Part shown: positions 48,679-57,011 of the stretch, one piece after another | Position numbering within the stretch: position 1 is the stretch's first letter | Layout: each line of letters starts with the position of its first letter | Assembly: GCF_018070025.1 (NCBI RefSeq) | Contig: NZ_JAGPYQ010000001.1 | Span: 8,060,001-8,124,000 of the forward strand | Direction: 5' to 3' | Origin: Streptomyces liliiviolaceus | GTDB taxonomy: Bacteria; Actinomycetota; Actinomycetes; Streptomycetales; Streptomycetaceae | DNA: 64,000 bases | Notes under the pieces: generated by a model | What the model saw: the letters and a program-made list of their open reading frames with translations, nothing else | Database searches by the model: none | What the model was told of the DNA's origin: nothing | Program-made: the position numbers and the translations under genes

Positions 48679-49214
48679 TGCGTGCCGCGGCTCTCCTCCA
48701 GATAGGCGAGCGCGCCCACGGCCTCTTCCGCGAAGAACACCAGATCGGTGAGCGGCACGGGCAGGAATCCCTCGGCCTCCATGCGCAGGAACTGCTCCTT
48801 CAACCCGTCGTAGAAGCCGGCGGTGTTGAGCAGCACGACCGGCTTGTCGGTGTGCCCGTGCTTCTTCAGCTCCAGGATCTCGGTGGCCTCGTCGAGGGTG
48901 CCCGTCCCGCCGACCATGATGACGACGGCGTCGGCGTTCTCAAGAAGAAGCGCTTTTCGCTCCGCGAGATCCCGCGCGACGATCATCTCGTCGGCACCGG
49001 GGCGCGCCTTCGCCGACAGGAACTCCACGGAGACGCCCACGAGCCGCCCGCCCGCCTCCTGCACGCCGTCGGCGACGACCTTCATGAGCCCGACGTCGGA
49101 ACCGCCCCACACGAGCGTGTGTCCGCCCTTGCCGAGCAGTTCGGCGAACTCGCGGGCGGGCCGGGTGTAGCGCTCGTCGAGCTCGGCGGCGGAGAGGAAG
49201 ACACAGATGTTCAT
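48675..49214 (-). CDS. LOG/TIGR00730-family Rossmann-fold protein
   Basis: 179 residues. Conserved segments: HTLVWGGSDVGLMKVVADGV, then VIMVGGTGTLDEATEILELK, and KHGHTDKPVVLLNTAGFYDG. Most LOG proteins (cytokinin riboside monophosphate phosphoribohydrolases) have PGGxGTxxE; here Pro is replaced by Val and the sequence is VGGTGTLDE. The family removes ribose phosphate from nucleotide-like substrates. ATG at 49212-49214. First gene of a coupled run (LOG, SDR, MetE-C-like, ligA) and divergent from DUF427. Confidence 0.85.
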   Translation of the reverse strand: MNICVFLSAAELDERYTRPAREFAELLGKGGHTLVWGGSDVGLMKVVADGVQEAGGRLVGVSVEFLSAKARPGADEMIVARDLAERKALLLENADAVVIMVGGTGTLDEATEILELKKHGHTDKPVVLLNTAGFYDGLKEQFLRMEAEGFLPVPLTDLVFFAEEAVGALAYLEESRGTQ

Positions 49215-49364
49215 GCGCTCAATTTACGGGTCGCGCCACGGGTCGTCCCAGTCGTCCCGGGAGGGAAGAACGCGACGACGCCGGACGCTGTACTCACCAA
49301 GAACGTGGCGGACCCTCGCAGGACGTCCGCCACCTGCGCGCGACCTCTACCGAGGAGTCGAACC

Positions 49365-49697
49365 GTGACCAAGGGCCATCGCATCACCGTCGAGCAGGGC
49401 ACCGAGCACGTCCGGGCGGTCCACAACGGCAAGGTGCTCGCCGACAGCACCCGCCCGCTGGTGCTGCGCGAGACGGGCCTTCCGCCGCGCTACTACCTCC
49501 CGCCGGAGGACGTCCACGTGGACCTGCTGACCCCGTCGGACACGTCCACGCACTGCCCCTTCAAGGGAGACGCGTCCTACTGGTCCCTCCCGGACGCCCC
49601 GGACCTGGTCTGGGCCTACCCGGACCCGAAGCCGGAGGTGGCCGAGATCAAGGACCACTTCTGCTTCTACGAGGTGGAGACGGTCACGGCGGGCTGA
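49365..49697 (+). CDS. DUF427-family protein
   Basis: 110 residues, GTG at 49365 with GAGGAG 7 bp upstream. The whole length is the DUF427 fold: ITVEQGTEHVRAVHNGKVLA, LPPRYYLPPEDVHVDLLTPS, then STHCPFKGDASYWSLPDAPD. The family has a small barrel-like fold and no settled function. Its stop codon lies in the stem of the terminator shared with mnmA. Confidence 0.85.
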   Translation: MTKGHRITVEQGTEHVRAVHNGKVLADSTRPLVLRETGLPPRYYLPPEDVHVDLLTPSDTSTHCPFKGDASYWSLPDAPDLVWAYPDPKPEVAEIKDHFCFYEVETVTAG

Positions 49698-49714
49698 CGC
49701 CCCACAGGGCGTCA
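49695..49714. terminator. Bidirectional terminator embedding both stop codons
   Basis: TGACGCCC (49695-49702), loop CACA, GGGCGTCA (49707-49714). The left arm begins with the DUF427 stop TGA, and the right arm ends with TCA, the mnmA stop on the other strand. A perfect 8-bp stem serves two converging genes 14 bp apart. Confidence 0.75.
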
Positions 49715-50839
49715 GACGGCAGCGGTCGCCCGCTCCGTGGTGGCGATCGTTGCCGAGCCCACCACCCGGGTGTCGTCGTACAGGACGATCGCCTGGCCGG
49801 GTGCGACTCCCCGGACCGGCTCCGTGAAGGTGACCTCCAGGGTGCCGTCCACCAGCTCCGCGCGGACCTCCGTCTCGCCGCCGTGGGCGCGGAGCTGGGC
49901 CGTGTACGTGGCCGGGGCGGTCGGGGCCGCGCCGCACCAGCGGGGCTTGATGGCGGTGAGGGCCGAGACGTCCAGGGCGGCCACCGGGCCCACCGTCACG
50001 GTGTTGTTCACCGGTGAGATGTCCAGGACGTAGCGCGGCTTGCCGTCGGCCGCCGGGGTTCCGATGCGCAGGCCCTTGCGCTGGCCGATCGTGAAGCCGT
50101 ACGCGCCCTCGTGGCTGCCGACCACCGCGCCCGACTCGTCGACGATGTCGCCCTCCGCCTTGCCCAGGCGCTTCGACAGGAAGCCCTGGGTGTCGCCGTC
50201 GGCGATGAAGCAGATGTCGTGCGAGTCCGGCTTCTTGGCGACCGCCAGGCCCCGGCGCTCGGCCTCCGCACGGATCTCGTCCTTCGTCGTGAGCGTGTCG
50301 CCGAGCGGGAACATCGCGTGGGCGAGCTGGCGGTCGTCCAGGACGCCGAGCACGTACGACTGGTCCTTCGCCATGTCGGACGCCCGGTGCAGCTCGCGCG
50401 TGCCGTCCTCGTTCACCAGCACCTTCGCGTAGTGGCCCGTGCAGACCGCGTCGAAGCCGAGGGCGAGGGCCTTGTCCAGCAGGGCCGCGAACTTGATCTT
50501 CTCGTTGCAGCGCAGGCACGGGTTCGGGGTGCGCCCGGCCTCGTACTCGGCCACGAAGTCGTCCACCACGTCCTCGCGGAACCGCTCGGCGAGATCCCAC
50601 ACGTAGAACGGGATGCCGATGACGTCCGCGGCCCGGCGGGCGTCGCGCGAATCCTCGATCGTGCAACAGCCGCGCGCGCCCGTGCGGAACGATTGCGGGT
50701 TCGCCGAGAGGGCGAGATGCACACCGGTCACGTCGTGCCCGGCTTCCGCGGCACGGGCGGCGGCGACGGCGGAATCCACGCCACCGGACATGGCGGCCAG
50801 TACGCGGAGGGGGCGGGGGCGCTGCGAGGTCTCAGTCAT
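49712..50839 (-). CDS. mnmA: tRNA-specific 2-thiouridylase
   Basis: 375 residues. Forms 2-thiouridine at wobble position 34 of Lys, Glu and Gln tRNAs, taking sulfur from a cysteine desulfurase relay. The PP-loop is [20 protein letters not shown]. Catalytic Cys lie in [18 protein letters not shown] and, near the middle, in [17 protein letters not shown] at 50837-50839 with GAGGGG 2-3 bp away. A cysteine desulfurase gene 1.4 kb to the right (52208-53377) may feed this enzyme. Confidence 0.96.
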   Translation of the reverse strand: MTETSQRPRPLRVLAAMSGGVDSAVAAARAAEAGHDVTGVHLALSANPQSFRTGARGCCTIEDSRDARRAADVIGIPFYVWDLAERFREDVVDDFVAEYEAGRTPNPCLRCNEKIKFAALLDKALALGFDAVCTGHYAKVLVNEDGTRELHRASDMAKDQSYVLGVLDDRQLAHAMFPLGDTLTTKDEIRAEAERRGLAVAKKPDSHDICFIADGDTQGFLSKRLGKAEGDIVDESGAVVGSHEGAYGFTIGQRKGLRIGTPAADGKPRYVLDISPVNNTVTVGPVAALDVSALTAIKPRWCGAAPTAPATYTAQLRAHGGETEVRAELVDGTLEVTFTEPVRGVAPGQAIVLYDDTRVVGSATIATTERATAAV

Positions 50840-50899
50840 AACCCCTCAAGGGTACGGGTCCCCGGGAACCGGAGCCCGCGAGTATCCGTTGACGATCAC

Positions 50900-51655
50900 A
50901 TGGGGGAGACGACGAACGACTCGGACCGGGGCATCTCGCGCCGCGCGCTGTTCATCGGCGGGGCCGCGGCCGCCGTGGGCACCGCCGTGCTGGCCCGGGA
51001 CGAGCTGGCGCGTCTGTGGTGGCGTACACCGGGTGTGGAGAAGCCGCGCAAGGAGGGCGAGGTCGACTTCGGGGGCGCGCACTGGGTGGCGGCGTCCTCG
51101 GCGAACTGGCGGCGGGCGGACCGGCCCGACGACTTCGGCATAGACCGCGTGATCATCCATGTCACGCAGGGCAGCTTCAAGAGCGCCGTGAAGGTCTTCC
51201 AGGACCCCGGCCACGGCGCCGCCGCGCACTACATCGTCGGCAAGGACGGCCGTATCACGCAGATGATCCGCGAGCTGGACGTGGCCTTCCACGCGGGCAA
51301 CCGCGAGTTCAACGAACGCAGCGTCGGCATCGAGCACGAGGGCTTCGTCGACCGGCCGCAGGACTTCACGGACGCCATGTACGAGGCGTCCGCCCGGCTC
51401 ACCGCGCGCATTTGCGCCCGGTACGACATCTCCATCGACCGCGAGCACATCATCGGGCACGTCGAGGTGCCGGGCACCGACCACACCGATCCCGGGCCGC
51501 ACTGGGACTGGGGCCGGTACATACCCCTGGTGCGCGCGGCCGCCAAGCGTGACGCCGAGCGGACCGCCGACCCGAGCACCGGGCCGAGCACCGGCCCGAG
51601 TGGCGGTGCGACGGCCGCTTCGAAGAGCACCCCGGCCGCCGAGCGCGACGCGTGA
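50900..51655 (+). CDS. Tat-exported N-acetylmuramoyl-L-alanine amidase (Amidase_2)
   Basis: 251 residues. N-terminus has a twin-arginine signal, GISRRALFIGGAAAAVGTAV. The amidase domain (about residues 70-215) shows a zinc site like T7 lysozyme: the first His in RVIIHVTQGSF, SVGIEHEGF, and HIIGHVEVPGTDHTDPGPHW with the last His and Asp. It would cleave MurNAc-L-Ala bonds outside the membrane. The C-terminus is a Pro/Thr/Ser-rich low-complexity tail (TADPSTGPSTGPSGGATAAS). Divergent from mnmA over 60 bp. ATG at 50900. Confidence 0.85.
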   Translation: MGETTNDSDRGISRRALFIGGAAAAVGTAVLARDELARLWWRTPGVEKPRKEGEVDFGGAHWVAASSANWRRADRPDDFGIDRVIIHVTQGSFKSAVKVFQDPGHGAAAHYIVGKDGRITQMIRELDVAFHAGNREFNERSVGIEHEGFVDRPQDFTDAMYEASARLTARICARYDISIDREHIIGHVEVPGTDHTDPGPHWDWGRYIPLVRAAAKRDAERTADPSTGPSTGPSGGATAASKSTPAAERDA

Positions 51656-51774
51656 TCCGGCGAGCGCCCCGGAGAAGCGGCCCTGAGTAGCGGCCACAAC
51701 CTGTCCTGTACCTCGCGAAGACTCTGCCCCGGCGGTCACACGGACCGCTCGTTCGCCTCGCAAGGAGTCTGCGC

Positions 51775-52191
51775 GTGTTCTCCGTTCTCGCCGACATCAA
51801 CTGGCTCGCCGTCGTCATCGCGGCCGTCGCGTCGATCGTGCTCGCCGGCCTGTGGTTCGCCGTCGTGATCGCCAAGCCGTACGCCGTCGCCCTCGGCCGT
51901 GAGGGCGCGCCCGCGCCGGCGCAGACGGCCGTCACCGCCGCCGGTCCGCTGGTGTGCCTGACGGTCACCGTCCTGACCAGCGCCGTGCTCGTCGAGGCCC
52001 TGGACATCACCGGCCTCGGTGACGCCGTGGTCTTCGGGCTCCTCGTCGGGGTCGGGTATCTCGGCGCGATGACCTTCCAGATCGCCATCAACCCGAACTT
52101 CCCGCGCCCGCTCTACTACGGCGTCCTGAACGCGCCGTTCTTCGTCGTCACGAGCGTGCTCAGCAGCGTCGTCCTGGTCGCGATGCGCTGA
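51775..52191 (+). CDS. DUF1761-family membrane protein
   Basis: 138 residues, GTG at 51775 with AAGGAG 7 bp upstream. Four hydrophobic segments: ADINWLAVVIAAVASIVLAG, AAGPLVCLTVTVLTSAVLVE, DAVVFGLLVGVGYLGAMTF and PFFVVTSVLSSVVLVAM. The INWLAVVIAAV and GLWF motif at the start is typical of DUF1761. Function unknown. It converges with the cysteine desulfurase gene, with 16 bp between. Confidence 0.75.
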   Translation: MFSVLADINWLAVVIAAVASIVLAGLWFAVVIAKPYAVALGREGAPAPAQTAVTAAGPLVCLTVTVLTSAVLVEALDITGLGDAVVFGLLVGVGYLGAMTFQIAINPNFPRPLYYGVLNAPFFVVTSVLSSVVLVAMR

Positions 52192-52207
52192 CGGGGCCGG
52201 GCACCGC

Positions 52208-53377
52208 CTAGCTGAGTCCCGCCGTGCGGGCCCGCTCCACCGCCGGGCCGATCGCCTTGCCCACGGCCTCCACGTCCGCCTCCGTCGACGTGTGGCCGAG
52301 GGAGAAGCGGAGGGTGCCGCGGGCCAGGTCCGGGTCGGTGCCGGTGGCGAGGAGGACGTGGCTGGGCTGCGCCACGCCCGCCGTGCACGCGGAACCCGTG
52401 GAGCATTCGATGCCCTGCGCGTCGAGCAGCAGGAGCAAGGAGTCGCCCTCGCAGCCGGGGAAGGTGAAGTGGGCGTTCGCCGGGAGGCGGCCCCCGTCCG
52501 CCGGGTCGCCGCCGAGGATCGCGTCCGGTACGGCCGCGCGGACGGCGTCGACCAGGTCGTCGCGCAGCGAGCCGATCTCGCGGTCGAACCACTCGCGCTG
52601 TTCGGCGGCGGTCCGGCCGGCCACGGCGAACGCGGCGACGGCCGGTACGTCCAGGGTGCCGGAGCGCACATGCCGCTCCTGGCCACCGCCGTGCAGGACC
52701 GGCACGGGGCTGTACTCGCGGCCGAGCAGCAGCGCCCCGATGCCGTACGGGCCACCGATCTTGTGCCCCGAGACGGTCATCGCGGCGAGTCCCGAGGCGG
52801 CGAAGTCGACGGGGACCTGGCCGAAGGCCTGGACGGCGTCCGCATGCAGCGGGACCTCGAACTCCCCCGCCACATCGGCGAGTTCGCGCACCGGCATGAT
52901 CGTGCCGATCTCGTTGTTCGCCCACATGACGGTCGCGAGGGCGACGTCGTCGGGGTTGCGGGCGATGGCCTCGCGCAGGGCCTCGGGGTGGACGCGGCCG
53001 TACCGGTCGACCGGGAGGTACTCGACCGTGGCGCCCTCGTGCTCGCCGAGCCAGTGGACGGCGTCGAGGACGGCGTGGTGTTCGACGGGGCTGGCCAGCA
53101 CCCGGGTGCGGGCCGGGTCGGCGTCGCGGCGGGACCAGTACAGGCCCTTCACGGCGAGGTTGTCGGCCTCGGTGCCGCCGGAGGTGAAGACCACCTCGCT
53201 GGGGCGGGCGCCCAGGGATTCCGCCAGGGTCTCCCGGGACTCCTCGACCGTGCGACGGGCGCGGCGGCCGGCCGCGTGCAGGGAGGAGGCGTTGCCCGTG
53301 ACGGCGAACTGGGCGGTCATTGCCAGGGCCGCCTCCGGAAGCATGGGGGTGGTCGCGGCGTGGTCGAGGTATGCCAT
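52208..53377 (-). CDS. Cysteine desulfurase (IscS/NifS-like)
   Basis: 389 residues. PLP enzyme that moves sulfur from cysteine to Fe-S clusters or tRNA thiolation. Conserved residues: [12 protein letters not shown], substrate His in [30 protein letters not shown], Asp in [17 protein letters not shown] Lys in [20 protein letters not shown], and the catalytic Cys in [11 protein letters not shown], as in IscS-type (class I) enzymes. ATG 53375-53377. Near mnmA and possibly its sulfur donor. Confidence 0.94.
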   Translation of the reverse strand: MAYLDHAATTPMLPEAALAMTAQFAVTGNASSLHAAGRRARRTVEESRETLAESLGARPSEVVFTSGGTEADNLAVKGLYWSRRDADPARTRVLASPVEHHAVLDAVHWLGEHEGATVEYLPVDRYGRVHPEALREAIARNPDDVALATVMWANNEIGTIMPVRELADVAGEFEVPLHADAVQAFGQVPVDFAASGLAAMTVSGHKIGGPYGIGALLLGREYSPVPVLHGGGQERHVRSGTLDVPAVAAFAVAGRTAAEQREWFDREIGSLRDDLVDAVRAAVPDAILGGDPADGGRLPANAHFTFPGCEGDSLLLLLDAQGIECSTGSACTAGVAQPSHVLLATGTDPDLARGTLRFSLGHTSTEADVEAVGKAIGPAVERARTAGLS

Positions 53378-53470
53378 GGTGAGCCCGATTCTAGAGCCCG
53401 CTCTGGACCGACTTGGTCGGGCGGGGGCTGTTTGCGCCCCACCCACGGTCCGCGCCGGGGCCGGCCCGGC

Positions 53471-53740
53471 TCAGAAACTCCAGGACAGGGTGTTGTCCGC
53501 CGACATGAAGGCGACCAGGACCACGAGGTCGGCGACGCCGAGGCCGAGGCCCAGGAAGGCGCGTCCGCGGCGGGTGGTGCCCTTGAGGAGGGCCGTCGCG
53601 GCCAGGATGATCGAGACCGGGCCGAGGACGACGTTCAGGGCGAGCAGGCCGACCAGGCCGAGGATGAAGGACGCGACGGCCATACCGTCGGCGTCACGGG
53701 TGGCGCTCCGGCGCCGCGGGGCGGCGGTGGTGAGTTCCAT
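53471..53740 (-). CDS. DUF4190-like small membrane protein
   Basis: 89 residues, ATG 53738-53740. After a basic segment (TTAAPRRRSATRDADGMAV) come two hydrophobic helices, ASFILGLVGLLALNVVLGPV and FLGLGLGVADLVVLVAFM, separated by a basic loop. This fits the DUF4190 type common in actinobacteria. Function unknown. It follows, at 68 bp, the small membrane protein at 53809 on the same strand. Confidence 0.7.
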   Translation of the reverse strand: MELTTAAPRRRSATRDADGMAVASFILGLVGLLALNVVLGPVSIILAATALLKGTTRRGRAFLGLGLGVADLVVLVAFMSADNTLSWSF

Positions 53741-53808
53741 GTGTCTGCTCCCAGCAGGCGGTCGTGCGTGGACGGTTGGCGGGGCGGGTGGCGGGACGGC
53801 CGGGCGGT

Positions 53809-53973
53809 TCAGCCCGAGGTCCCGCGGCGGCGGCCGTGGCGCTCGCGGATCGCGAAGACCATCAGCCAGACGCCGATGACCACGGCGGCCACCACGGTGA
53901 AGGAGAGCGGTGCGTGGGCCACGGTGCCCATGACGACGCCCAGCAGCAGGAGGGCTGCGACGAGGAACAGCAT
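53809..53973 (-). CDS. Small two-helix membrane protein
   Basis: 54 residues; ATG 53971-53973 with GAGAGG 6 bp upstream. MLFLVAALLLLGVVMGTVAH and SFTVVAAVVIGVWLMVFAI are membrane segments, then a basic C-terminus (RERHGRRRGTSG). It is divergent from the TetR gene; the two repressor-type boxes at 54012 and 54069 lie in its upstream region. An earlier in-frame ATG (54022-54024) would include box 1 and is less likely. Confidence 0.7.
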   Translation of the reverse strand: MLFLVAALLLLGVVMGTVAHAPLSFTVVAAVVIGVWLMVFAIRERHGRRRGTSG

Positions 53974-54011
53974 GAGTCGCCTCTCGTGACGGTTCGGTGA
54001 ACGCTTGTGGT

Positions 54012-54078
54012 AACAGTTGTTCACTGACTCCAGAGTCTAGCGCGTCGGGCGACTTTCCCCACACGGAGAACAGTTGTT
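54012..54078. promoter_or_regulatory. Two direct copies of an AACAGTTGTT operator-like box
   Basis: AACAGTTGTT (AACA-GT-TGTT, palindromic arms) occurs at 54012-54021 and 54069-54078, 57 bp apart, each followed by (C/T)ACTG. They lie between the small membrane-protein gene and the TetR gene, so they are candidate sites for that TetR protein to control both divergent promoters. Confidence 0.65.
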
Positions 54079-54089
54079 TACTGCATGGC

Positions 54090-54716
54090 ATGAGTCACAG
54101 TCTCGGTGTCCGGCAGGCCCAGAAGCAGAAGACCCGACAGGCGTTCCTGGACGCCGCGTTGGGCCTGCTGGCGGAGCAGAGCCTCAGCAGCCTGGGCCTG
54201 CGCGAGGTCACCCGTGCCGTCGGCGTCGCCCCGACCGCCTTCTACCGGCACTTCCACTCGACCGCCGACCTCGGGGTCACCCTGGTCGAGGAGGCGTTGG
54301 GCAGCCTGCACCCGATGATCTCCGGCACGGTGGCGACGGCCGGCGACAGCGACGAGCGCATAGACCGTGCCGTCGCCCTGATCGCCCGTCATGTGCGCGC
54401 GTATCCGGCGCACATCCGGTTCATCGCACGGGAGCGCAACGGCGGGGTGCAGCAGGTCCGGGCCGCGATCGCGGAGCAGATGGACCGGTTCGCCGACGAG
54501 GTGCGGGCCGAACTGGCCAAGCAGGCCGAGTCGGACGGCTGGAGCGACGACGATCTGCTGATGCTCGCCGGGCTGTACGTCGACCAGATGCTGATGACCG
54601 CCAGCGCCTTCCTGGAGGCGGACCCGGACGACCCGGACGAGGAGGAACGGGTGGCCCGGGTGGCGAGGCGCCGGATGCGGCTGATCAGCATCGGCCGCCG
54701 CAACTGGCTTGGCTGA
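54090..54716 (+). CDS. TetR-family regulator
   Basis: 208 residues, ATG at 54090-54092. The helix-turn-helix reads SLSSLGLREVTRAVGVAPTA then FYRHFHSTADLGVTLVEEAL. The C-terminal domain has no named type but includes RFIARERNGGVQQVRAAIAE and the DDLLMLAGLYVDQMLMTASA helix. An in-frame start 31 codons earlier would read through box 1 and box 2 and lacks a ribosome site. Probably autoregulated and acting on the small membrane-protein genes at 53471-53973. Ligand unknown; a fatty-acid or membrane-lipid sensor is possible. Confidence 0.86.
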   Translation: MSHSLGVRQAQKQKTRQAFLDAALGLLAEQSLSSLGLREVTRAVGVAPTAFYRHFHSTADLGVTLVEEALGSLHPMISGTVATAGDSDERIDRAVALIARHVRAYPAHIRFIARERNGGVQQVRAAIAEQMDRFADEVRAELAKQAESDGWSDDDLLMLAGLYVDQMLMTASAFLEADPDDPDEEERVARVARRRMRLISIGRRNWLG

Positions 54717-54752
54717 CACCCCGCCACCGGCCGGGCCGGCGCCCGCCCCTGT

Positions 54753-55169
54753 CTAGCCCTGCGCCTGCTGACTCTGCTGCCCCTGACCCGGCTGACCCTG
54801 GCCCTGAGGTCCGCCACCCCCGCCCGGCCCGCAGCCGCCGCCCTGACCGCCGGGGCCGCCGCTCGGCATTCCCGACGGCATCCCGGAGGGCGCGCCCGAC
54901 GGAGCCTTCCCCGTGGCCGCGCCGGAGGGTGCCCCCGAAGGCACTCCTGAAGGCGTTCCCGAGGGCGCCCCGGAGGGCATCCCCGACGGGGCCCCGCTCG
55001 GCCGCCCCGACGCGCCGCCGCCGGGACCGCCCGAGGGCGGCTGACAACTCGACTGCGCCGACGTTCCGTTGCCGCCGTCCGACGAGGAGTCGTCCGAGCC
55101 GCAGGCCGTCAGCAGGAGTGGCGCGAGCGCCAGCAGGGCGACGGCGGGGACGTGGCGTACACGCTTCAT
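54753..55169 (-). CDS. Lipoprotein with PSGx tetrapeptide repeats
   Basis: 138 residues, ATG 55167-55169 with GGAG 8 bp upstream. The N-terminus MKRVRHVPAVALLALAPLLL ends in the lipobox LLTAC. The mature part is low complexity: about ten to twelve PSGx units (PSGAPSGMPSGAPSGTPSGV) then Gly/Gln-rich (QGQGQPGQGQQSQQ), with Cys pairs at SSCQPP and GGGCGP. It is likely a surface lipoprotein with an unstructured stalk, similar in style to small Streptomyces lipoproteins. A longer frame starting further upstream adds a membrane-unlike leader. Confidence 0.75.
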   Translation of the reverse strand: MKRVRHVPAVALLALAPLLLTACGSDDSSSDGGNGTSAQSSCQPPSGGPGGGASGRPSGAPSGMPSGAPSGTPSGVPSGAPSGAATGKAPSGAPSGMPSGMPSGGPGGQGGGCGPGGGGGPQGQGQPGQGQQSQQAQG

Positions 55170-55322
55170 GAGAGCGACTCCGTTGTATGAAACCAATGAG
55201 ATCAATCTGAGAAACGCATGCAACCAACCGTTCATGGGCCCCGCTTGGGCCCGCGCTGTGCCCCGCCTGTGGTTAGGGCAAAGGACACCTCAACTCCCCC
55301 ACCGGTCACCGGCGTACGAAGG

Positions 55323-56189
55323 TCAGCCGAGCCGTACCCGGGCCAGCTGGCGGGACTGGGCGACGAGCCGGTCCGCGCTGTCCCAGACCTCGGCGTCCTC
55401 CTCCAGGAAGCCGCCCGCGAGGTTGCGGGTGGTGATGGCGATCCGCAGGGGCCCCGGCGCCGGACGGGCGCGCACGTGCACGGTCAGCTCGACGGTGGGC
55501 ACCCAGCCGGTCAGGCCGAGTTCGAAGGCGGTCGGCGGCAGCGCGTCCACCGCGAGGAGCAGCGAGAGGGGGTCGGCGTCGCGGCCGTCGGCGAGGCCGA
55601 ACCAGGCGCGCATCTCGCCCCGGCCGGACGGCGCTCCCAGGGCCCAGCCGAGCGTGCCCGGGTCGAGCTTGAGCATCAGCCGGTCGGCGATGGCGGAGCT
55701 GCCGGGGACGGGGGCGCCGTCGGGGCTGTCCGAGGCGCCGAAGCACTGGTCGATCGGCGGGATCGCGGGCGGCAGCGCGGTCGTGCGGACGTCGTCGGGC
55801 AGGCCGTCGAGGTCTCCGTACGAGGCGAGGACGCGGATCCGCTCGACCTCGTGGCCCTCCTCGTCGTACTGGAAGAGGGACGCCTGGCCGGTGGAGAGGG
55901 TGCGACCGGCGCGGACGGTCTCGGTGCGCACGACCGCGGGGCCCGGGCGGGACGCCGTCAGGTAGTGCGCGGAGATCGTGAACGGGTCGCAGTGCGGCAG
56001 GGCGTCGGCGAGCGCGCGGCCCAGGACGGCGAGGAGGTAGCCGCCGTTGACGGCGTTGATGATCGTCCACCCGGCGGACAGGTCGATGTCGTAGACGCCG
56101 GGTTCGCGTCGGGTGACCGCGGTGTCGCGGTCGAACTCGCTGTCGCCGATCCTGGCCCGCAGGGCGTGCGCGGAAGCTGCTTCTGGCAT
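55323..56189 (-). CDS. Thioesterase-superfamily (acyl-CoA thioesterase II/TesB-like) protein
   Basis: 288 residues. The double hot-dog fold is suggested by AGWTIINAVNGGYLLAVLGR and the ISAHYLTASRPGPAVVRTET segment with the second half LSLLLAVDALPPTAFELGLT then GWVPTVELTVHVRARPAPGP. Members hydrolyse acyl-CoAs. The active-site residues cannot be assigned with confidence, so this could be an acyl-binding protein. ATG 56187-56189; a TTG five codons upstream is also open. Confidence 0.75.
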   Translation of the reverse strand: MPEAASAHALRARIGDSEFDRDTAVTRREPGVYDIDLSAGWTIINAVNGGYLLAVLGRALADALPHCDPFTISAHYLTASRPGPAVVRTETVRAGRTLSTGQASLFQYDEEGHEVERIRVLASYGDLDGLPDDVRTTALPPAIPPIDQCFGASDSPDGAPVPGSSAIADRLMLKLDPGTLGWALGAPSGRGEMRAWFGLADGRDADPLSLLLAVDALPPTAFELGLTGWVPTVELTVHVRARPAPGPLRIAITTRNLAGGFLEEDAEVWDSADRLVAQSRQLARVRLG

Positions 56190-56258
56190 GGATGAACGGT
56201 ACAACAGGTGATTACTAAGCGGTAGCTTTCCCTGTTTCGATCATGTGAACCCGAGGGG

Positions 56259-56942
56259 TCACTCCGGCACCTCCACCGCCGTCGAGCGCCGGTGCCAGGC
56301 GCGGGGCGCGCGCCAGTGGTAGCGCATCGCGAGCAGGCGCAGCGCGAAGGCGGCGACGACCGCGAGCCCCGAGGTGAACGGGCTCAGCACGTCGTAGCGG
56401 ATGCACAGGACGACCATGGTGGCGCCGACGATGGCGGGCACGGCGTACAGGTCGCGGTCCCAGCGCAGCAGCGACGGCACCTCGTTGGCGAGGACGTCCC
56501 GCAGCACACCGCCGCCGACGGCCGTGGCGAGGCCGAGGGTCGCGGAGGCGGTGAGGCCGAGCCCGTACTCGTACGCCTTCGTCGTGCCGGAGACGCAGAA
56601 GAGGCCGAGGCCGGCCGCGTCGAAGACGTTGACCCCCAACTGGATCCGTTCCACCTCGGGGTGGAGGAAGAACACGAGCAGGGTGGCGAGGAGCGGGGTG
56701 AGGAAGTACCCGAGGTCGGTGAAGGCCGCGGGCGGCACCGCGCCGATGATCAGGTCCCGGAACAGGCCGCCGCCCAGCGCGGTGACCTCCGCGAGGACGG
56801 CCATGCCGAAGACGTCGAAGTTCTTGCGCACGGCCAGCAGCGCGCCGGAGATCGCGAAGAAGAAGATGCCGACGAGTTCGAGGGTGTGCTGGACGGAGGG
56901 AGTGAAGAGTTGCTGGAGCACCTCCGTATTCTCACCCAGCAC
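56259..56942 (-). CDS. Trimeric intracellular cation (TRIC/UPF0126) channel-family membrane protein
   Basis: 227 residues, GTG at 56940-56942. Two copies of the TRIC half: LGGGLFRDLIIGAVPPAAFT (the GG(G)xxRD motif) and VGGGVLRDVLANEVPSLLR. About six or seven hydrophobic helices with a short first segment HTLELVGIFFFAISGALLAV. The family was first called YicG and conducts cations. No clear partner nearby. Confidence 0.9.
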   Translation of the reverse strand: MLGENTEVLQQLFTPSVQHTLELVGIFFFAISGALLAVRKNFDVFGMAVLAEVTALGGGLFRDLIIGAVPPAAFTDLGYFLTPLLATLLVFFLHPEVERIQLGVNVFDAAGLGLFCVSGTTKAYEYGLGLTASATLGLATAVGGGVLRDVLANEVPSLLRWDRDLYAVPAIVGATMVVLCIRYDVLSPFTSGLAVVAAFALRLLAMRYHWRAPRAWHRRSTAVEVPE

Positions 56943-56943
56943 T

Positions 56944-56976
56944 GAGCCCCCGCCTTACATTGCAAGGCGGGGGCTC
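56944..56976 (-). terminator. Strong hairpin after the ABC ATPase genes
   Basis: GAGCCCCCGCCTT (56944-56956), loop ACATTGC, AAGGCGGGGGCTC (56964-56976): 13 perfect pairs. It lies 35 bp beyond the last ATPase stop and just upstream of the TRIC gene start, so it ends the peptide-transport transcript. Confidence 0.75.
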
Positions 56977-57011
56977 GGTGTTACGTGCCTTACTCACGGC
57001 ACTTGCTTCTC

